From Delphinus delphis (lineage: Eukaryota > Chordata > Mammalia > Artiodactyla > Delphinidae), in NCBI RefSeq assembly GCF_949987515.2, contig NC_082693.1, positions 23,174,304-23,238,303 of the forward strand: DNA of 64,000 nt, in the 5' to 3' direction. The position numbers and the translations under genes were made by a program. Under the pieces are notes generated by a model. The model saw only the letters and a program-made list of their open reading frames with translations, did no database searches and was not told where the DNA came from. Positions 1 to 11,030 of this stretch are shown piece by piece; the first letter of the stretch is position 1; each line of letters begins with the position of its first letter.

Positions 1-2342
1 TTTTGTCTCCCTAGGTAGGTTTATTCCTAGGTATTTTATTCTTTTTGTTGCAATGGTAAATGGCAGTGTTTCCTTAATTTCTCTTTCAGATTTTTCATCA
101 TTACTGTATAGGAATGCCAGAGATTTCTGTGCATTAATTTTGTATCCTGCTACTTTACCAAATTCATTGATTGGCTCTAGTAGTTTTCTGGTAGCATCTT
201 TAGGATTCTCTATGTATACTATCATGTCATCTGCACACAGTGACAGTTTTACTTCTTCTTTTCCAATTTGGATTCCTTTGATTTCCTTTTCTTCTCTGAT
301 TGCTGTGGCTAAAACGTCCAAAACTATGTTGAATAATAGTGGTGACAGTGAGCAACCTTGTCTTATTCCTGATCTTAGTGGAAATGGTTTCAGTTTTTCA
401 CCATTGAGAGCGATGTTGGCTGTGGGTTTGCCTTATATGCCTTTATTATGTTGAGGTAAGTTCCCTCTGTGCCTACTTTCTGGAGGGTTTTTATCATAAA
501 TATGTGTTGAATTTTGTCAAAAGCTTTTTCTGCATCTATTGAGGTGATCATATGGTTTTTCTCCTTCAGTTTGTTAGTATGGTGTATCACATTGATTGAT
601 TTGTGTATAATGAAGAATCCTTGCATTCCTGGGATAAACCCCACTTGACCGTGATGTATGACCCTTTTAATGTGCTGTTGGATTCTGTTTACTAGTATTT
701 TCTTGAGGATTTTTGCATCTGTGTTCATCAGTGATATTTGCCTGTAGTTTTCCTTTTTTGTGACATCTTTGTCTGGTTTTGGTATCAGGGTGATGGTGGC
801 TTCATAGAATGAGTTTGGGAGTATTCCTCCCTCTGCTATATTTTGGAAGAGTTTGGGAAGGATAGGTGTTAGCTCTTCTCTAAATGTTGGATAGAATTCA
901 CCTGTGAAGCCATCTGGTCCTGGGCTTTTGTTTGTTGGAAGAGTTTTAATCACAGTTTCAATTTCAGTGCTTGTGATTGCTCAGTTTATATTTTCTATTT
1001 CTTCCTGGTTCAGTCTCGGAAAGTTGTGCTTTTCTAAAAATTTATCAGTTTCTTCCAGGTTGTCCATTTTATTGGCATAGAGTTGCTTGTAGTCATCTCT
1101 TAGGATGCTTTGTATTTCTGTGGTGTCTGTTTTAACTTCTCCTTTTTCATTTCTAATTTTATTGATTTGAGTCCGCTCCCTCTTTTTCTTGATGAGTCTG
1201 GCTAATGTTTTATCAGTTTTGTTTATCTTCTCAAGAAACCTGCTTTTAGTTTTATTGATCTTTGCTATTGTTTTCTTTGTTTCTATTTCATTTATTTCTC
1301 GTCTGATGTTTATGGTTTCTTTCTTTCTACTAACTTTGGGTTTTGTTTGTTCTTCTTTCTCTATTTCCTTTAGGTGTAAGGTTAGATTGTTTATTTGAGA
1401 TTTTTCTTGTTTCTTGAGGTAGGCTTGTATCGCCTTGTATCGTAAACTTCCCTCTTAGAACTGCTTTTGTTGCATCCCATAGGATTTGGATCGTCATGTG
1501 TTCATTGTCATTTGTCTCTAGGCATTATTTGATAACCTCTTTGATTTCTTCAGTGACCTGGTTATTTAGTAATGTATTGTTTAGCCTCCATGTGTTTGTT
1601 GTTTTTTACGTTTTTTTCCCTGTAATTCATTTCTAATCTCATAGTGTTTTGGTGAGAAAAGATGCTTGATATGATTTCAATTTTCTTAAATTTACTGAGG
1701 CTTGATTTGTGACCCAAGATGTGATCTATCTTGGAGAATGTTCCATGTGCACTTGAGAAGAAAGTGTAATCTGCTGTTTTTGGATGGAATGTCAATTAAA
1801 TTATAAATATCAATTAAATCTATCTGGTTTATTGTGTCATTTAAAGCTTCTGTTTCCTTATTAGTTTTCTGTTTGGATGATCTGTCCATTGGTGTAAGTG
1901 AGTTGTTAATGTCCCCCTTAATTATCGTGTCACTGTTGATTTCCTCTTTTACAGCTGTTAGCATTTGCCTTATGTATTGAGGTACTCCTATGTTGGGTGC
2001 ATATATATTTTTAATTGTTATATTTTCTTCTTGGATTTATCCCTTGATCATTATGTAGTGTCCTTCCTTGTCTCTTGTAACATTCTTTATTTAAAGTCTA
2101 TTTTATCTGATATGAGTATTGCTCCTCCAACTTTCTTTTGATTTCCATTTGCATGGAGTATCTTTTTCCATCCCCTCACTTTCAGTCTGTATGTGTCCCT
2201 AGGTCTGAAGTGGGTCTCTTGTAGACAGCATATATATGGGTCTTGTTTTTGTATCCATTCAGCGAGCCTGTGTCTTTTGGTTGGAGCATTTAATCCATTC
2301 ACATTTAAGGTAATTATCGACATGTATCTTCCTATGACCATT
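1..2342 (-). pseudogene. L1 ORF2 (endonuclease/reverse transcriptase) remnant, copy A1
   Basis: ORF2 would start at the ATG at 2340-2342 ('MVIGRYMSIITLNVNGLNAP'). The APE-type endonuclease is recognisable from the Asn of 'NVNGLN' and the Glu of 'QETH'. It stops in frame soon after 'DKIDFK' (about 2087), continues in other frames (1964-1692, 1795-1562), and the RT finger/palm region is open at 953-390 ('[14 protein letters not shown]'). The catalytic FADD box falls at 226-237 but reads Cys-Ala-Asp-Asp, because TTT has become TGT. Multiple stops plus this change make it inactive. Confidence 0.9.
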
Positions 2343-2398
2343 TTCTTAATTGTTATGGGTTTGTTTTTGTAGGTCCTTTTCTTCTCTGTGTTTCCCAC

Positions 2399-3328
2399 TT
2401 AGAGAAGTTCCTTTAGCATTTGTTTAAGAGCTGGTTTGGTGGTGCTGAATTCTCTTAGCTTTTGCTTGTCTGTAAAGCTTTTGATTTCTCCATCGAATCT
2501 GAATGAGATCCTTGTCGGGTAGAGTAATCTTGGTTGTAGGTTCTTCCCTTTCATCACTTTAAATATATCTTGCCACTCGCTTCTGGCCTGTAGATTTTCT
2601 GCTGAGAAATCAGCTGTTAACCTTATGGGAGGTCCCTTGTATGTTATTTGTCATTTTTCCCTTGTTGCTTTTAATAATTTTTCTTTGTCTTTCATTTTTG
2701 CCAATTTGATTACTATGTGTCTCAGTGTGTTTCTCCTTGGATTTATCTTTCCTGGGATTCTCTGCACTTCCTGGAATTGGGTGGCTATTTCCTTTCCCAT
2801 GTTAGGGAAGTTTTCGACTATAATCTCTTCAAATATTTTCTCAGGTCCTTTCTCTCTCTCTTCTCTTTCTGGGACCCCTATAATGCGAATATTGTTGCAT
2901 TTAATGTTGTCCCAGAAGTCTCTTAGGCTGTCTTCATTTCTTTTTTTTCTTTTTTCTTTATTCTGTTCTGTGGCAGAGAATTCCACCATTCTGTCTTCCA
3001 GGTCATGTATCCGTTCTTCTGCCTCAGTTATTCTGCGATTGATTCCTTCTAGTGTATTTTACATTTCAGTTATTGTATTGTTCATCCCTTTTTGTTTGTT
3101 CTTTAATTCTTCTAGGTGTTTGTTCTTTAAATCTTCTAGGTCTTTGTTAAACATTTCTTGCATCTTCTCAATCTTTGCCTCCATTCTTTTTCTGAGGTCC
3201 TGGATCATCTTCACTATCATTATTCTGAATTCTTTTTCTGGAAGATTGACTATCTCCACTTCAATTAGTTGTTTTTCTTGGATTTTAACTTGTTCCTTCA
3301 TCTGGTACACAGCCCTCTGCCTTTTCAT
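2399..3328 (-). pseudogene. L1 ORF1 (RNA-binding nucleic-acid chaperone) remnant, copy A1
   Basis: The N-terminal part (about 3328-3059) is charged and heptad-rich, with Lys/Glu/Met runs such as 'EKIEKMQEMFNKDLEDL', as expected for the trimerising coiled coil of L1 ORF1p. It then continues in another frame (about 2989-2651) through the RRM-like start, recognisable from 'NIRIIGVPE'. The C-terminal domain, ending in a Leu-Lys-Glu-Leu-Leu-stop context at about 2399, is visible only by similarity in a third frame. At least two frame breaks make it non-functional. In live elements this protein coats L1 RNA. Confidence 0.85.
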
Positions 3329-3491
3329 CTTGTCTATCTTTCTGTGAATGTGGTTTTTGTTCCACAGGCTGCAGGATTGTAGTTCTTCTTGCTTCTGCTG
3401 CCTGCCCTCTGGTGGATGAGGCTATCTCCCCTACTATTATTATGTTACCATCGATTTCTCCTTTTGTGGCTGTTAGCATTTGCCTTATGTA

Positions 3492-3857
3492 TTAAGGTGC
3501 TCCTCTGTTGGATGCATAAATGTTTACAGTTGTTATATCTTCTTCTTGGGTTGATCCCTTGATCATTATGTAGTGTCCTTCTTTGTCTCTTGTAATAGTC
3601 TTTATTTTAAAGTCTATTTTGTCTGTTATGAGAATTGGTACTCCAGCTTTCTTTTGATTTCCATTTGCATAAAATATCTTTTTCCATCCCATCACTTTCA
3701 GTGTGTATATGTCCCTAGGTCTGTAGTGGGTCTCTTGTAGATAGCATATGTACGGGTCTTGTTTTTGTATCCATTCAGCCAGTCTATGTCTTTTGGTTGG
3801 AGCATTTAATCCATTTACATTTAAGGTAATTATCGATATGTATGTTCCTATTACCAT
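3492..3857 (-). pseudogene. L1 ORF2 endonuclease N-terminus, copy A2
   Basis: Open frame of 121 residues that starts at the ORF2 ATG (3855-3857). It reads 'MVIGTYISIITLNVNGLNAP', the conserved start of the L1 apurinic-type endonuclease. The active-site Asn in 'NVNGLN' and Glu in 'LQETH' are retained. It ends at a stop close to the junction with copy A1, so only about half of the endonuclease domain is left. Confidence 0.88.
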
Positions 3858-3915
3858 TTTCTTAATTGTTTTGGATTTATAATTGTGGGTCTTTTCCTTC
3901 TCTTGTGTTTCCTGC

Positions 3916-4800
3916 CTAGAGAAGATCCTTTAGCATTTGTTGTAAAGCTGGTTTGGTGGTGCTGAATTCTCTTAGCTTTTGCTTGTCTGTAAAGATTTTA
4001 ATTTCTCTGTCAAATGTGAATGAGATCCTTGCTGGGTAGAGTAATCTTGGTTGTAGCTTTTTCCCTTTCATCACTTTAAATATGTCCTGCCACTCCCTTC
4101 TGACTTGCAGAGTTTCTGCTGAAAGGTCAGCTGTTAACCTTATGGAGTTTCCCTTGTATGTTATTTGTTGCTTTTCCCTTGCTGCTTTTAATATATTTTT
4201 CTTTATATTTAATTTTTGATAGTTTGATTAATATGTGTCTTGTCATGTTTCTTCTTGGCTTTTTCGTGTATGGTACTCTCTGTGCTTCCTGGACTTGACT
4301 ATTTCCTTTCCCATATTAGGGAAGTTTTCAACTATAATCTCTTCAAGTATTTTCTCAGAACCTTTCTTTTTTCTCTTCTTCTTCTGGGACCCCTATAATT
4401 CAAATGTTGGTGCATTTAATGTTATCCCAGTGGTCTCTGAGATTGTCTTCAATTCTTTTCATTCTTTTTTCTTTATTCTGCTCTGTGGTAGTTATTTCCA
4501 CTGTTTTATCTTCCAGGTCACTTATCCGTTCTTCTGCTTCAGTTATTCTGCTATTGATTCCTTCTAGAGAATTTTTCATTTCATTTATTGTGTTGTTCAT
4601 CATTGTTTGTTTGCTCGTTCATTTTTCTAGGTCCTTGCTAAACATTTCTTGTATTTTCTCCATTCTATTTCCAAGATTTTGGATATCTTTACTATCATTA
4701 CTCTGAATTCTTTTTCAGGTAGACTGCCTATTTCCTCTTCATTTGTTTGGTCTGGTGGGTTTTTACTTTGCTCCTTCATCTGCTGAGTATTTCTCTGTCA
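3916..4800 (-). pseudogene. L1 ORF1 remnant, copy A2
   Basis: Fragmentary ORF1. The segment at 4603-4400 shows the coiled-coil end ('NSLEGINSRITEAEERISDL') and the start of the RRM region ('NKEKRMKRIEDNLRDHWDNI'). The C-terminal domain is visible down to about 3916 by similarity to copy A1. Stops and shifts break it. Confidence 0.78.
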
Positions 4801-6130
4801 TCTCATTTTGCTTAGCTTACTGTGTTTGGGGGTCTCCCTTTCTCAGGCTGCATGTTCGTAGTTCCTGTTGTTTTTGATGTCTGCCCCCAGTGGGTAAGGT
4901 TGGTTCAGTGGGTTGTGTAGGCTTCCTGGTTGAGGGGACTGGTTCCTGTATTCTGGTGGATGAGGCTGGATCTTGTCTTTCTGGTGGGCAGGACTGAATC
5001 CAGTGGTGTGTTTTGGGGTGTCTGTGAACTTATGATTTCAGGCAGTGTCTCTGGTAATGGTTGGGGTTGTGTTCCTGTCTTGCTAGTTGTTTGGCATGGG
5101 GTATCCAGCACTGGAGCCTGCGGGTCATTGAGTGGGGCTGGGTCTTAGCGTTGAGAAGGAGATCTCTGGGAGAGCTCTCACTGATTGATATTACATGGGG
5201 CCAAGAGGTCTCTGGTGGTCCAATGTCCCGAATTTGGCTCTCCCACCTCAGAGGCTCAGGCCTGACACCCAGCCAGAGCACAGAAACCCTATCAGCCACA
5301 CGGCTCAGAAGAAAAGGGAGAAAAAAAAAAACAAGAAAAAAATAAAGTTATTAAAATAAAAAATAAAATATTATTATAATTTAAATAAGTAATAAAAAGA
5401 AAAAAATAAAGAAGAGAGCAACCAAACCAATAACAAATCCACCAATGATAACAAGTGCTAAAACCTATACTAAGATAAACATAAAAATCAGAAAATAATC
5501 TGTTGCATACAGCAAACCCCAAGTCTACAGTTGCTCCCAAAGTCCGTGGCCTCAATATTGGGAAGATTCATTGTCTATTCATGTATTCCACAGATGCAGG
5601 GTACATCAAGTTGATTGTGGAGATTTAATCCTGAGGCTGCACAGAGAAATTTCCCTGATAGCTGTGGCTCGCGTCCATCTGTGGAGCTAGTTTAGGCAGT
5701 GCTCTGAATCCCCTCTTGTCACACACCCCGGAGCAATGGTCTCTTGCCTCTTAGACAGGTCCAGACTTTTCCCCAGACTCCCTCCCAGCTACCTGTGGTG
5801 CACAAGCCCCCTTCACGCTGTGTTCATGCAACCAACCCCAGTCCTCTGCCTGGGATCTGACCTCCAAAGCCAGAGTCTCAGCTCCCAGTCCCCACCCATT
5901 CTGGCAGGTGAGCAGACAAGCCCCTTGGGCTGGTGAGTGCCAGTCGGCACCGATCCTCTGTGCGGGAATCTCTCCGCTTTGCCCTCTGTACTCCTGTTGC
6001 TGTGCTCTCCTCCATGGCTCCGAAGCTTCCCCCCAGCCACCCCCCATCTCCGCCCGTGAAGGGGCTTCTAGTTTGTGGAAACTTTTCCTCCTTCACGGCT
6101 CCCTCCCACTGGTGCAGGTCCCGTCCCTAT

Positions 6131-6336
6131 TTTTTTTTTTTTTTTGCGGTACGTGGGCCTCTCACTGTTGTGGCCTCTCCTGTTGCGGGGCACAGGCTCT
6201 GGACGCGCAGGCTCAGTGGCCATGGCTCACGGGCCTAGCTGCTCCGTGGCACATGGGATCTTCCCAGACCGGGGCACGAACCCTTGTCCCCTGCATCGGC
6301 AGGTGGACTCTCAACCACTGCGCCACCAGGGAAGTC
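6131..6336 (-). repeat. Short CHR-type (cetacean) tRNA-derived SINE
   Basis: Minus-strand SINE with its T-run at the left and its tRNA-like head ('ccaccagggaagtc' on the plus strand) at the right. It is flanked by a perfect 11-bp duplication, CCCGTCCCTAT, at 6120-6130 and 6337-6347. It sits inside the 5' UTR of L1 copy A2, so it is younger than that L1. Confidence 0.93.
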
Positions 6337-6532
6337 CCCGTCCCTATCTTGTTGTCTCTGTTTTTTCTTTTTTCTTTTGCCCTACGCAGGTACGTGGGGA
6401 GTTTCTTGCCTTTTGGGAGCTCTGAGGTCTTCCGCCAGCGTTCAGTAGGTGTTCTGTAGGAGTTGTTCCACATGTAGATGTATTTCTGATGTATTTGTGG
6501 GGAGGAAGGTGATCTCTACGTCTTACTCCTCT

Positions 6533-6542
6533 GCCATCTTGA
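6533..6542 (-). promoter_or_regulatory. YY1-like motif at L1 5' end (copy A2)
   Basis: TCAAGATGGC on the minus strand, about a dozen bases from the 5' end of the element. A YY1 site at this place positions transcription start in human L1. That it works the same way here is inferred from position and sequence only. Confidence 0.5.
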
Positions 6543-6559
6543 AGGTCCTCCCCCTCACT

Positions 6560-6672
6560 CATAATTTAAAACTTTATTTTTTGAGCATGCTCCATGTACC
6601 AGACACTGCTCTAGGCTCAGGGAATTCACAGATGAATAGTCTCTGCCCTCATAGAGCTTACCTTCTGGTGAA
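6560..6672 (-). repeat. Ancient LINE (L2-type) fragment
   Basis: Contains the diverged 'ccatgtaccagacactgctctaggct ... ctgccctcatagagctta' pattern found in antisense L2 copies across mammals. No TSD is visible. The family is recalled, not computed. Confidence 0.5.
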
Positions 6673-7618
6673 TGTTGTCTGATGTGGTGTTTTCCTTTTT
6701 ACCCGTGAATATAACCAGCCGGCAGCCTCTGTTGTCCATCTGCAACCTTCTGACTTCCTCAGAGGAAGCCCTTCATGAAAAGTGAATGATTATCATCTGG
6801 CTTTCATCTCTTTCCACAACTTTTCAACCTCCCCCCACTGACTCTATGCTATCCCAATGTGTACATTGCCTCTTGTTTTCCATTCTTCTAATACCCTAGA
6901 AAAGAAAAGAAAATAGAAGGCGAACAAACAAACAAACACAAAAAGCCCATCAAACAGATGCTTGGTAATGTTGTTATCTATCCTATCTCTTTAGGAACAG
7001 AAGCTGTTTAAAAACAGGAGCTGGGCCTATTTTCAAGTAGACCTACCTGAGTTCATTCATTCACTCACTCATTCATTCATTCACTCATCCAGTAAGCATT
7101 TAAAATTACGTGTTTGTAGAAATGTCTAAACTGTAGAAAAATACAAGGAGAAAATACCACTCACTCACATTCCCACCACTCAGAATTAACCACAGTTAAC
7201 ATCTTGGCGTAACTGCTTCCAGTGTTGTGAGTATTTAACATGGAGTATAAGAACAAACCTAAACCCAACAGTAAATGCTCACCCTGTTCTGCAGCACTTC
7301 ACTCAATAACAGGACCCTTTAGGTACTTAATTATATTCATTTACTAAGAAGCAGAAGGAATGTTTTCATGGAGGTTTCTAAACATGTTTCTCGAGATGCA
7401 GTGGAATGACTTGCTGTAGCTCTTATTGCAGAGTCCTCACAGCCCTAGTCCCACTTCAGGGTCCTCACCGCACTACCACAAAGCTTGTCTGTGTACATAC
7501 AAGCATCACCGGCAATGGCTCTTCTGTTATCTACAAAATATTTGGGTGTGGGTTTGGCGGTTGGACTCTACTGAACTCAAAGGCGCTTGTGAACACAGAC
7601 TTAACCGCAAATGATCAA
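6673..7618. other. Mostly single-copy sequence, no gene seen
   Basis: Holds an imperfect (ATTC)n stretch at about 7053-7090 and, at about 7100-7215, diverged sequence that looks like an old L1M fragment. No convincing coding frame; the open frame at 7406-7741 runs into the CA microsatellite. Confidence 0.5.
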
Positions 7619-7621
7619 ACG

Positions 7622-7625
7622 TACA

Positions 7626-7665
<40 letters not shown>

Positions 7666-7705
7666 CTCTCTCTGTAACACACACAGATACACACACACAC
7701 ACACT
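7622..7705. repeat. (CA)n microsatellite, compound with (CT)n
   Basis: About 84 bp of CA repeats with a short CTCTCTCT block and a TGTAA interruption in the middle. Likely length-polymorphic. Confidence 0.97.
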
Positions 7706-8827
7706 CCATTGGCTACAATAATTACAAAATGTTTAAAATAAATCATCTTTGACAGTGATTGCCCCTGGGGGAGGGGTAGCAAGTTACACTGGGAACTGCC
7801 CCAATTTCTTCTGCAGTCATGTATCCACTGGCTGGGAGGAATTTCCCAGCAAGCCTCTCCCACCCATTTGATTCCCTGGCAGCCTTTTTTCAGGGATTGA
7901 GTGTGTTGGAGTTCAGTCCCGATAAGTGACGCAGAGGGAAAGGATTTCAGCGCTGGGAAAGGGATATTTTTCTGTCTGGCTTGGGGTGGTGGCGGGTGCT
8001 AAGAAGAGCAGATGAGCTCCAGGTGCAGCCTGCTTCACTCCTGCCTTTCCTTCTCTCCTCAGCCCTGACCTAAGGATACAGACATGTTTGGTCGGCCCTT
8101 CCCCCTGCCCGAGCGGGAGAGGCTCTGGTGGAGCTGATGGGCTGACGGCAGTGGGAATCCTGATCTCAAGCCCTCATTTGACTGCAGGCCAAGCGTTTCA
8201 AACAGCAGGCCTTTCATAGCCGGGAAAACCCCTGCTAGACCTGCTGGACATGCCACACAACCACATACAGCTCAGCTCATGTCAACAGAACTGATAACCA
8301 AATGGGGCTCCTTGGCGTCCTGTCCCTGGCAGCCTTGCCAACCCGCTACCCTCCGGGTCCCAATTAACACGCGGCTGCACTAGAACCAGGAGGCGGGAGC
8401 TGAGGGTTTGTTTACCACATAGTTAACAGGCAAACACACCTTAATCACAAGGAAAACAGCTTTTATGAGAATCATCTTGAAGTCCTTCAACGGCCTTAGT
8501 AAACCATCCAGGAAACCAAAACCTAGAGTTCCCTTCGATGTCGTTACTGTTGGAGGGGAGGCCAGTATGGTCTTGCTTTTTGACCATTTACAGCCGCCAG
8601 GCTACGCGGTGCCTCTCCCCGTTCCGAAGACCTCTCCGGGTCATCACCGTACATGGTTCTTCTGTGATCGGCTGCACTTTGGAAAGAAATGGGCTTTGGA
8701 AAGAGATACAAGGTCGGGAAAAAAAAAATCTGTCTTTTAATCCAAGCCCCCCGAACACCAGGCAATTTTCACACACTCTCTCCATCTTCATTCCATCACT
8801 GGGTAGAGGACCCCTGCATTACCTCCT
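7706..8827. other. Single-copy sequence, no gene seen
   Basis: Moderate GC. Overlapping frames of up to about 105 codons (8465-8858) occur on both strands without recognisable domains or splice context. I see no repeat family I can name. Confidence 0.5.
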
Positions 8828-8945
8828 TTTACAGAGAAAACCAAGGTTCTCGAGGTAAGTCACTTCTGAAGGTTACACAGTTTAAGTCCAAAACTGGGAT
8901 TTGAACCCAGGTCTGGTGGCCTCCAAACCCCATTTCCTCCCACTC
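8828..8945 (-). repeat. MIR SINE fragment
   Basis: Reads as a diverged antisense MIR: 'acagagaaaacc ... ggttacacag ... gggatttgaacccaggtctgg', the tRNA-like B-box region of this ancient mammalian SINE. Confidence 0.75.
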
Positions 8946-8959
8946 TACCTCACCTTCTA

Positions 8960-9125
8960 TCAGAAGATCTGGATTCTAGCTTTGGACCCGGTAGTTATTA
9001 GTCACCGGATGCTAGGCAAATCTCTCAACAGTGTAGTATCAATTTCTTTATCAGTAAATTTTATTTTTACAGAATCAGATTTGATAATGTAAAGTTGTAA
9101 AGCATTATATCAAGTCCAGGAGTAT
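8960..9125 (+). repeat. MIR SINE fragment (sense)
   Basis: Diverged sense-strand MIR core and 3' part ('gattctagctttggac ... ggcaaatctctcaac ... tttctttatcagtaaa'), adjacent to an antisense MIR. Confidence 0.5.
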
Positions 9126-9224
9126 TACTAACATTAAAGAAAGGAGCGCTCCAGGGCTGGGCAGTGGCCTCTCAGAGTCACAATTGATTACTGCAAGGCT
9201 TGTTGGTTAAAAATGAAAAGCAGT

Positions 9225-9412
9225 GTCACGGGGGTGTAATGTACAGCATATGGAATATAGTCAATAATATTGTAATAACTTTGTTGGTGACAGATGGTAA
9301 CTAGACTTATCGTGGTGATCATTTCATAATGTACAGAAATATTGAATCACTATGTCATATACCTGAAATTAGCATACTATACGTCCGTTATAATTCAATA
9401 AAAATAAAGAAT
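9225..9412 (+). repeat. Old L1 (L1MA/MB-type) 3' end
   Basis: Carries the 3' UTR signature 'gtaatgtacagcata ... ctagacttatcgtggtgatcattt ... caataaaaataaa', ending in an A-rich tail. The same family lies in opposite orientation at 63736-64000. Confidence 0.75.
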
Positions 9413-10105
9413 AGATGTTTTATTTGAAATTCTGATTTTTTTTTAAATTAGTAAGCATTTCATTAAACATTAAGAACATGTTTTAAGACATAGACTACTT
9501 ATGAATGGAAATAATGTCTGTCTTTTGGATTTGTATTCTAATCCATAAGAACTCAAACTTAAAGGTTCACAAGAATCAGTCACAGTGGTGGGGTGGGGAG
9601 GGTTTGCAGACATTCTTAGTTACTCACCCAGCATCCATTCCCCTCTTTCTCTTTCCAAATAGGAACTAAATTTTGCTCATTTATTCTCTCATCTGTATAC
9701 TGACCCCATCTTTAGGTCCAGATGCAAAGGTAATGTGAGAAGAGGTTTGCTGAGGCTTCTAGGAAAGTTCTTCTGGGAGAATTGGAATTTCAGTCCAGGT
9801 TAAAGAATCCATCATCTCCTAAATTGTGTGATCTATACCTACTGAAGTTTTGTACATAGGTTTAAATCATCTTCCCATGTGAATAATTTTTTCTCTCTTT
9901 TTCATGTGGATGAGAAAAATTGTATTAATACTGTCATGTATTTAAACTAATTTTTAACATTGTCAACACATGAGAATAACAAGAAGTCATGGTCTGGCAA
10001 TTCGATTTTCTCATCTTAGTGCAACGGTAACATGCATAACCCCAAAGTTGAATAACCCTACAGTGCTGAGCATCTATACGATTCAGGGAAAAATGGTGGT
10101 ACTAG
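9413..10105. other. AT-rich single-copy sequence, nothing recognised
   Basis: No coding frame above about 60 codons and no repeat I recognise. Confidence 0.5.
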
Positions 10106-10445
10106 AGAGTATTACTTCAGTTCTAAAATGTGAGAGGGTTGGAAGAGTGGGGGAAGGAGAAGGAAAGTCTTAATTGGAACCTTGAAGGATAATTAGATTT
10201 GTATAGGTGAAGAGGCAAGGAAGGTCTTTTCAGAATGGGGAACAGAAACAGCTTAAGAAATAGGAACAAGGATAGAGATAGGAATAAGGAAGGCATTTCT
10301 GGAGAAGAGAGTTGACTTGTCATTTTGGAAGATTGGTTAGGTAGGGCCTTGAATACTGTATTAAGGAATGTGGATTTTAATCTCTGACATTGGGGAGCCG
10401 TTGAACGTTTCTGAGTGGGGAATTACATGATGAAACTATTGTTTT
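10106..10445 (-). repeat. Ancient LINE (L2-type) fragment
   Basis: Diverged antisense L2-like text ('gtagggccttgaatactgtat ... ggattttaatctctgacattggggagccgttgaa'). Assignment from memory of the family, moderately sure. Confidence 0.5.
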
Positions 10446-10859
10446 AGGCAAAATATTCTGAGGATGTTGGGATTTAATAGTCCCCCTAAGTATATCAGTG
10501 CTATGGGCTGTGATTAATTACCTACATAATAATTCCTTTTAGATTTGGGGTAATTGTTTTCCAGGTCACTTGGGCTTTTGGAGCTGTGTTAATACACTGA
10601 ATTCTGGCAAAGTCTCGTGCGCATTTGCTCGTTTCAGTTTCTTACTTTCTCTTGTTTTATTTGTCTCTTCCTCTGTCCATCTCTATAGCACACCAACCTA
10701 ATACCTACACACACACACACACATGTATCCCATGCCCTTATCTTCTCAGCCCCCATTGAACAGACTTGCTTCTTCCTGTTACCATTCATACCCTCCATCC
10801 TTGATTCCTCATTTTCCTGGTCAGTTCTTTTTTAAAAAGATTATAAGAAAACCCTGGAA

Positions 10860-11030
10860 TAAATTTACCTTTTTAAAATTTCATTTACTGAGAGCCTACT
10901 GTGTGCCAGGTACTGTGGTAGCTTCCGGGAATACTAAGTTAAAGATATGGTACCTATCCTTTCTTGTCAGTCTAGTGTAGAAGATGAACATCTATGTTAT
11001 TAAAGTACAGTATGATGAGAACTCCATTTA
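10860..11030 (-). repeat. Ancient LINE (L2-type) fragment
   Basis: Shows 'tttactgagagcctactgtgtgccaggtactgtgg' followed by diverged L2-like sequence. The preceding 400 bp (10446-10859) hold only a short (AC)n at 10709-10722 and no gene. Confidence 0.6.

Larger units (their letters stand above)
1..3424 (-). mobile_element. L1 retrotransposon copy A1 (3' end off-window, 5' UTR truncated)
   Basis: Minus-strand LINE-1. Reading right to left: a short stretch of 5' UTR (about 3330-3424), ORF1 (about 3328-2399), a short inter-ORF spacer, then ORF2 from an ATG at 2340-2342, running through endonuclease and reverse-transcriptase domains and leaving the window at base 1. The 3' UTR is therefore not visible. 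Homology to L1 5' UTR stops at about 3424, where sequence from the middle of another L1's endonuclease begins (copy A2). Both reading frames are broken by stops and shifts, so it is a dead copy. The assignment to L1 is secure from the protein motifs; the subfamily is not determined. Confidence 0.93.
3425..6554 (-). mobile_element. L1 retrotransposon copy A2 (5' half, with intact 5' end)
   Basis: Second minus-strand L1, directly abutting copy A1. From the right it has a 5' end at 6554, a 5' UTR of about 1.75 kb (interrupted by a SINE at 6131-6336), ORF1 (about 4800-3916), and the start of ORF2 (ATG 3855-3857) with its endonuclease domain, breaking off at about 3425 in mid-endonuclease. The missing 3' part may lie beyond copy A1, to the left of the window, if A1 inserted into A2. 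The 5' UTR contains an A-rich tract (about 5307-5420 on the plus strand, so T-rich in the element's sense). The reading frames are only partly open, so the copy is dead. Confidence 0.9.

Noticed and set aside
2625..3347. 240-codon plus-strand hydrophobic frame (and a similar one at 48608-49300)
   Set aside because: It is the reverse strand of L1 ORF1; A-rich coiled-coil codons read backwards give Phe/Ser/Leu-rich membrane-like protein.
5908..6459. 183-codon frame in L1 A2 5' UTR
   Set aside because: It depends on the SINE at 6131-6336 for a third of its length.
7622..7705. Regular repeats as a CRISPR-like array
   Set aside because: Simple CA microsatellite in a mammalian genome; no spacers.
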